Source of the DNA: Citrobacter arsenatis
GTDB taxonomy: Bacteria; Pseudomonadota; Gammaproteobacteria; Enterobacterales; Enterobacteriaceae
Direction of reading: 5' to 3'
DNA: 64,000 bases
NCBI RefSeq assembly: GCF_004353845.1
Contig: NZ_CP037864.1
Span: 1 to 64,000, forward strand
Shown: in pieces, positions 59,472 to 64,000 of the stretch
How the letters are laid out: each line of letters opens with the position of its first letter
How positions within the stretch are numbered: the stretch's first letter is position 1
Position numbers and translations under genes: made by a program
The notes under the pieces: generated by a model
What the model was told of the DNA's origin: nothing
Database searches by the model: none
The model's input: the letters and a program-made list of their open reading frames with translations, nothing else

Positions 59472-61322
59472 ATGCCTAAGTATCGTTCTGCCACCACCAC
59501 CCACGGCCGCAACATGGCGGGTGCCCGCGCACTGTGGCGCGCCACCGGGATGACCGATGATGACTTCGGTAAACCGATTATCGCAGTGGTGAACTCCTTT
59601 ACCCAGTTTGTGCCGGGTCACGTCCACCTGCGCGATCTTGGTAAGCTGGTTGCCGAACAAATCGAAGCCTCCGGCGGCGTTGCCAAAGAGTTCAACACCA
59701 TTGCGGTGGATGATGGTATCGCGATGGGCCACGGAGGCATGCTTTACTCACTGCCGTCGCGTGAGCTGATCGCTGACTCCGTTGAGTACATGGTTAACGC
59801 CCACTGCGCCGATGCGATGGTCTGCATCTCCAACTGCGACAAAATCACCCCCGGGATGTTAATGGCCTCTTTGCGCCTGAACATTCCGGTGATCTTCGTT
59901 TCCGGCGGCCCGATGGAAGCCGGGAAAACCAAGCTCTCTGACAAAATCATCAAGCTTGATCTGGTTGATGCGATGATTCAGGGCGCAGACCCAAAAGTGT
60001 CGGATTCGCAGAGCGAGCAGGTTGAACGTTCCGCCTGTCCGACCTGCGGCTCCTGTTCCGGTATGTTCACCGCCAACTCGATGAATTGCCTGACCGAAGC
60101 GCTGGGCCTGTCGCAGCCGGGTAACGGTTCACTGCTTGCAACTCACGCCGACCGTAAAGAACTGTTCCTCAACGCAGGTAAACGCATCGTCGAGCTGACC
60201 AAACGCTACTACGAGCAGGATGACGCTTCCGCGCTGCCGCGTAACATTGCCAGCAAGGCGGCGTTTGAGAACGCCATGACGCTGGATATCGCCATGGGCG
60301 GCTCCACAAACACCGTTCTGCACCTGCTGGCGGCCGCTCAGGAAGCGGAAATCGACTTCACCATGAGTGATATCGATAAGCTGTCCCGCAAAGTCCCGCA
60401 ACTGTGTAAGGTTGCGCCGAGTACGCAGAAATACCATATGGAAGACGTGCATCGCGCGGGCGGCGTACTGGGTATTTTAGGCGAACTGGACAGAGCCGGG
60501 CTGCTGAACCGCGATGTAAAAAACGTGCTGGGGCTGACTCTGCCGCAAACGCTCGATCGGTATGACGTGATGCTGACCAAAGACGATGCGGTGAAAAAAA
60601 TGTTCCGCGCAGGCCCTGCCGGCATTCGTACCACCCAGGCATTCTCACAGGATTGCCGCTGGGACACGCTGGATGACGATCGCGCTGAAGGTTGTATCCG
60701 CTCACTGGAGCACGCTTACAGCAAAGACGGCGGTCTGGCAGTACTGTACGGTAACTTTGCGGAAAACGGCTGTATCGTAAAAACCGCAGGTGTGGATGAC
60801 AGCATCCTGAAGTTCACCGGCCCGGCAAAAGTGTATGAAAGCCAGGACGAGGCGGTTGAGGCCATCCTCGGCGGCAAAGTGGTTGCAGGCGACGTAGTAG
60901 TGATTCGCTACGAAGGGCCGAAAGGCGGGCCGGGCATGCAGGAAATGCTCTACCCAACCACCTTCCTGAAATCGATGGGTCTCGGCAAGGCCTGTGCGCT
61001 GATTACCGATGGTCGTTTCTCCGGCGGTACTTCGGGGCTTTCTATTGGTCACGTTTCTCCGGAAGCGGCCAGCGGCGGCAATATCGCGATCATCGAAGAT
61101 GGTGACATGATTGCTATCGACATCCCGAACCGTGGCATTCAGCTGCAGTTGAGCGATGCAGAAATTGCTGCGCGTCGTGAAGCGCAGGAAGCACGCGGTG
61201 ACAAAGCCTGGACGCCAAAAGATCGTCAGCGTCAGGTCTCCTTTGCCCTTCGCGCCTATGCCAGCCTGGCAACCAGTGCCGACAAAGGTGCGGTGCGCGA
61301 TAAATCGAAGCTGGGAGGCTAA
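59472..61322 (+). CDS. ilvD: Dihydroxy-acid dehydratase IlvD
   Basis: Converts the dihydroxy acids to the keto acid precursors of Val and Ile; an oxygen-sensitive Fe-S enzyme. The 616-residue protein has cluster-ligand cysteines in [10 protein letters not shown] and [18 protein letters not shown], and the family blocks [10 protein letters not shown] and [11 protein letters not shown]. It begins [20 protein letters not shown], as in E. coli. ilvA follows after five bases. Confidence 0.97.
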   Translation: MPKYRSATTTHGRNMAGARALWRATGMTDDDFGKPIIAVVNSFTQFVPGHVHLRDLGKLVAEQIEASGGVAKEFNTIAVDDGIAMGHGGMLYSLPSRELIADSVEYMVNAHCADAMVCISNCDKITPGMLMASLRLNIPVIFVSGGPMEAGKTKLSDKIIKLDLVDAMIQGADPKVSDSQSEQVERSACPTCGSCSGMFTANSMNCLTEALGLSQPGNGSLLATHADRKELFLNAGKRIVELTKRYYEQDDASALPRNIASKAAFENAMTLDIAMGGSTNTVLHLLAAAQEAEIDFTMSDIDKLSRKVPQLCKVAPSTQKYHMEDVHRAGGVLGILGELDRAGLLNRDVKNVLGLTLPQTLDRYDVMLTKDDAVKKMFRAGPAGIRTTQAFSQDCRWDTLDDDRAEGCIRSLEHAYSKDGGLAVLYGNFAENGCIVKTAGVDDSILKFTGPAKVYESQDEAVEAILGGKVVAGDVVVIRYEGPKGGPGMQEMLYPTTFLKSMGLGKACALITDGRFSGGTSGLSIGHVSPEAASGGNIAIIEDGDMIAIDIPNRGIQLQLSDAEIAARREAQEARGDKAWTPKDRQRQVSFALRAYASLATSADKGAVRDKSKLGG

Positions 61323-61327
61323 TCTTC

Positions 61328-62872
61328 ATGGCGGATTCACAACCTCTATCCGGCGCTCCTGAGGGCGCCGAGTATCTCAGAGCGGTACTGCGTGCGCCGG
61401 TATACGAAGCGGCGCAGGTAACGCCGCTACAGAAAATGGAAAAACTCTCTTCACGGCTCGATAACGTGATTCTGGTGAAGCGTGAAGACCGTCAACCCGT
61501 TCACAGCTTCAAGCTGCGCGGAGCCTATGCCATGATGGCGGGCCTGACCGAAGAGCAAAAAGCGCATGGCGTCATCACCGCATCGGCTGGTAATCATGCC
61601 CAGGGCGTTGCGTTCTCTTCTGCGCGATTAGGCGTGAAGGCGCTGATTGTCATGCCAACGGCTACCGCCGACATCAAAGTGGATGCAGTGCGTGGCTTCG
61701 GCGGTGAAGTGCTGCTGCACGGCGCGAACTTTGATGAGGCCAAAGCCAAAGCGATTGAACTGGCGCAGCAGCAAGGGTTCACCTGGGTTCCGCCGTTCGA
61801 TCATCCGATGGTGATTGCCGGTCAAGGCACGCTGGCGCTGGAGTTACTGCAGCAGGATGCGCACCTTGACCGCGTGTTTGTGCCGGTTGGCGGCGGTGGT
61901 CTGGCGGCGGGTGTAGCTGTGCTGATTAAACAGCTGATGCCGCAAATCAAAGTGATTGCGGTAGAAGCCGAAGATTCTGCCTGCCTGAAAGCGGCGCTGG
62001 ATGCCGGCCATCCGGTTGACCTGCCGCGCGTGGGTCTCTTTGCTGAAGGCGTGGCGGTGAAGCGCATCGGTGATGAAACCTTCCGCCTGTGCCAGGAATA
62101 TCTCGACGATATCGTCACCGTGGATAGCGATGCTATCTGCGCGGCGATGAAAGACCTGTTCGAAGATGTACGTGCGGTGGCGGAGCCTTCCGGGGCGCTG
62201 GCGCTGGCGGGCATGAAAAAATACATCGCCCAGCACAACATTCGCGGTGAACGTCTGGCGCACGTGCTCTCCGGCGCGAACGTTAACTTCCACGGCCTGC
62301 GCTACGTCTCCGAACGCTGCGAGCTGGGGGAACAGCGTGAAGCGCTACTGGCGGTGACGATTCCAGAAGAGAAGGGCAGCTTCCTGAAGTTCTGCCAACT
62401 GCTGGGTGGGCGATCGGTCACCGAGTTCAACTACCGTTTTGCCGACGCGAAAGATGCCTGCATTTTTGTTGGCGTTCGCTTGAGCCGGGGTCTGGAAGAG
62501 CGCAAAGAGATTTTGCAGTTGCTCAACGAGGGCGGTTACAGTGTGGTTGATCTGTCCGACGATGAAATGGCGAAGCTGCACGTGCGCTATATGGTCGGTG
62601 GACGTCCTTCTAAGCCGCTACAGGAGCGTCTCTACAGCTTCGAGTTCCCAGAATCACCGGGTGCGCTGCTGAAATTCCTGCACACCTTAGGCACGCACTG
62701 GAATATCTCTCTGTTCCACTATCGCAGTCACGGCACCGATTATGGTCGCGTACTGGCGGCGTTTGAGTTGGGCGAACATGAGCCTGATTTTGAAACGCGG
62801 CTCAATGAGCTGGGCTACGATTGTCACGACGAGACGAATAACCCGGCGTTCCGCTTCTTCCTGGCGGGCTAA
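61328..62872 (+). CDS. ilvA: Biosynthetic threonine deaminase IlvA
   Basis: PLP enzyme that makes 2-oxobutanoate from threonine, the entry to isoleucine, and is inhibited by isoleucine. The 514-residue protein has the PLP Lys at 62 (VHSFKLRGAY) and the glycine-rich cofactor loop VGGGGLAAGV. Two ACT-like regulatory domains make up the C-terminal third (about 335-510), as expected for the biosynthetic rather than the catabolic enzyme. It ends the ilvGMEDA operon, with a strong bidirectional terminator downstream. Confidence 0.97.
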   Translation: MADSQPLSGAPEGAEYLRAVLRAPVYEAAQVTPLQKMEKLSSRLDNVILVKREDRQPVHSFKLRGAYAMMAGLTEEQKAHGVITASAGNHAQGVAFSSARLGVKALIVMPTATADIKVDAVRGFGGEVLLHGANFDEAKAKAIELAQQQGFTWVPPFDHPMVIAGQGTLALELLQQDAHLDRVFVPVGGGGLAAGVAVLIKQLMPQIKVIAVEAEDSACLKAALDAGHPVDLPRVGLFAEGVAVKRIGDETFRLCQEYLDDIVTVDSDAICAAMKDLFEDVRAVAEPSGALALAGMKKYIAQHNIRGERLAHVLSGANVNFHGLRYVSERCELGEQREALLAVTIPEEKGSFLKFCQLLGGRSVTEFNYRFADAKDACIFVGVRLSRGLEERKEILQLLNEGGYSVVDLSDDEMAKLHVRYMVGGRPSKPLQERLYSFEFPESPGALLKFLHTLGTHWNISLFHYRSHGTDYGRVLAAFELGEHEPDFETRLNELGYDCHDETNNPAFRFFLAG

Positions 62873-62883
62873 CGGCAACCATT

Positions 62884-62920
62884 AAAAAAGGGTTCATGTT
62901 TTCACATGAACCCTTTTTTT
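62884..62920. terminator. Bidirectional terminator ilvA / fabV
   Basis: AAAAAAGGGTTCATG / CATGAACCCTTTTTTT, with A and T runs on both sides of a nine-base stem (62890-62898 and 62905-62913). It serves both convergent operons. Confidence 0.92.
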
Positions 62921-62937
62921 ATCGCGTTATCCGCTAA

Positions 62938-64000
62938 TTACAGCGTGATCACGTCGAATTCAACTTCGGTGTTCACGTCTGCATCGTAGTCCACGCCGTC
63001 GAGGGCAAAACCGAACAGGTTCAGGAATTCCTGCTTGTAGCCTGCATAGTCGGTTTCTTGCGCCAGGTTTTCGGTGGTGATCAGCGGCCACAGATCGCGA
63101 CACGCCTGCTGAATGTCGTCACGCAGTTCCCAGTCATCCATACGGATACGCTGGTTGTCATCAAGCGCCACTTTATCGCCGTACAGGCTGGTGGTCATCA
63201 GACGATTGATCTGCTCGATACAACCTTCGTGAATCCCCTGTGCTTTCATCAGCTTGAAGACCATGGAGATGTACAGCGGCATCACTGGAATAGCGGAAGA
63301 TGCCTGGGTGATGACGGACTTCAGTACGGCAACGTTAGCGGAACCGTTCAGCGGTGCCAGTTGGTTACGCAGTTCACCCGCCGCGCGATCGAGGTCTTCT
63401 TTCGCTTTACCCAGCGCGCCGTGCCAGTAGATTGGCCAGGTCAGGTCGGTACCGATGTAGGAGTAGGCTACGGTTTTCACGCCTTCAGTCAGCACGCCAG
63501 CTTCGCTCAGCGCGCCCATCCACAGTTCCCAGTCTTCGCCGCCCATTACGGTAACGGTGTTCTGAACTTCTTCTTCGGTTGCCGGCTCAATGCTGGCGGT
63601 GATGATCTGATCTTTGTTGGTATCAATCGCTTTAGAGGTGTAAACCTCGCCGATTGGCTTCAGCGCAGAACGAACAATTTCACCGGTTTTCGGCATTTTA
63701 CGCACCGGGGAAGCCAGTGAGTAAACCACCAGGTCAATCTGACCCAGGTCTTCTTTGATCAATTTGATCACTTCATCGCGGCACTCGTCGGAGAACGCGT
63801 CGCCGTTGATGCTTTTGGAATACAGACCTTCGCGTTTTGCGGCTTCATCAAAAGCCGCCGAGTTATACCAGCCCGCGGAACCTGGTTTGGTATCCGTACC
63901 CGGTTTTTCGAAAAATACGCCGATAGTGGCGGCACCGCTGCCGAACGCGGCGGAAATTCTGGAAGCAAGGCCGTAACCGGTGGAAGCACCGATGACCAGC
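62938..64000 (-). CDS. fabV: Enoyl-ACP/trans-2-enoyl-CoA reductase FabV, C-terminal part
   Basis: NADH-dependent enoyl reductase of the FabV/TER family, which reduces the double bond in fatty acid elongation and tolerates triclosan in known members. The 5' end lies outside the window; 353 of about 400 residues are visible. The cofactor region begins [16 protein letters not shown]. The catalytic Tyr-X8-Lys pair is [10 protein letters not shown] (in [20 protein letters not shown]). Other marks: TVMGGEDW and VVYSLASP. It is convergent with ilvA; in E. coli ilvY/ilvC lie here. The missing N-terminus cannot be judged. Confidence 0.92.
   Translation of the reverse strand, partial: LVIGASTGYGLASRISAAFGSGAATIGVFFEKPGTDTKPGSAGWYNSAAFDEAAKREGLYSKSINGDAFSDECRDEVIKLIKEDLGQIDLVVYSLASPVRKMPKTGEIVRSALKPIGEVYTSKAIDTNKDQIITASIEPATEEEVQNTVTVMGGEDWELWMGALSEAGVLTEGVKTVAYSYIGTDLTWPIYWHGALGKAKEDLDRAAGELRNQLAPLNGSANVAVLKSVITQASSAIPVMPLYISMVFKLMKAQGIHEGCIEQINRLMTTSLYGDKVALDDNQRIRMDDWELRDDIQQACRDLWPLITTENLAQETDYAGYKQEFLNLFGFALDGVDYDADVNTEVEFDVITL

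Overview
The window is about 64 kb of a gammaproteobacterial chromosome around the replication origin. Gene order and near-identical protein sequences place it in the Enterobacteriaceae. A Citrobacter-like organism is the best guess: the 16S variable regions do not look like Salmonella, the 23S gene is about 2.9 kb with no large intervening sequence, tnaCAB is absent between mnmE and mdtL, bgl/cbr genes are absent between yieH and phoU, ilvG is intact, and fabV follows ilvA. The genus is inferred from memory; no database search was possible.

Layout. 1-5970: dnaN (5' end only), dnaA, then rpmH-rnpA-yidD-yidC and mnmE. 6153-12070: mdtL, yidZ, yieE, yieF, adeP, yieH. 12084-16850: phosphate uptake operon pstSCAB-phoU with its Pho boxes. 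17074-20700: glmU-glmS (UDP-GlcNAc synthesis). 21042-21200: a possible tiny CRP-linked gene. 21297-28300: ATP synthase operon atpIBEFHAGDC. 28796-31415: rsmG and mnmG. 31504-31771: oriC. 31788-36873: mioC, asnC, asnA, viaA, ravA. 37146-39070: kup with a possible leader peptide. 39155-45148: ribose operon rbsDACBKR. 45114-47247: hsrA and yieP. 47400-53067: an rrnC-type rRNA operon (16S, tRNA-Glu, 23S, 5S, tRNA-Asp, tRNA-Trp). 53129-55967: hdfR, maoP, comM. 56320-62872: ilvLXGMEDA (branched-chain amino acids). 62938-64000: fabV, cut by the window end.

The genes fit an origin-proximal housekeeping block: replication initiation, protein synthesis and membrane insertion, tRNA modification, energy and phosphate supply, and envelope precursors. 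The rRNA operon is transcribed away from oriC, in the direction of fork movement. Intergenic gaps carry at least seven REP/BIME clusters.

No large novel system is present. The items most worth a second look are small: a 16-codon ORF near a perfect CRP site between glmU and atpC, a 19-codon ORF overlapping the kup start as ATGA, an ilvX homologue with a GTG start, a palindromic cassette inside the glmU-glmS transcript, and two RbsR-like palindromes 80 bp apart.
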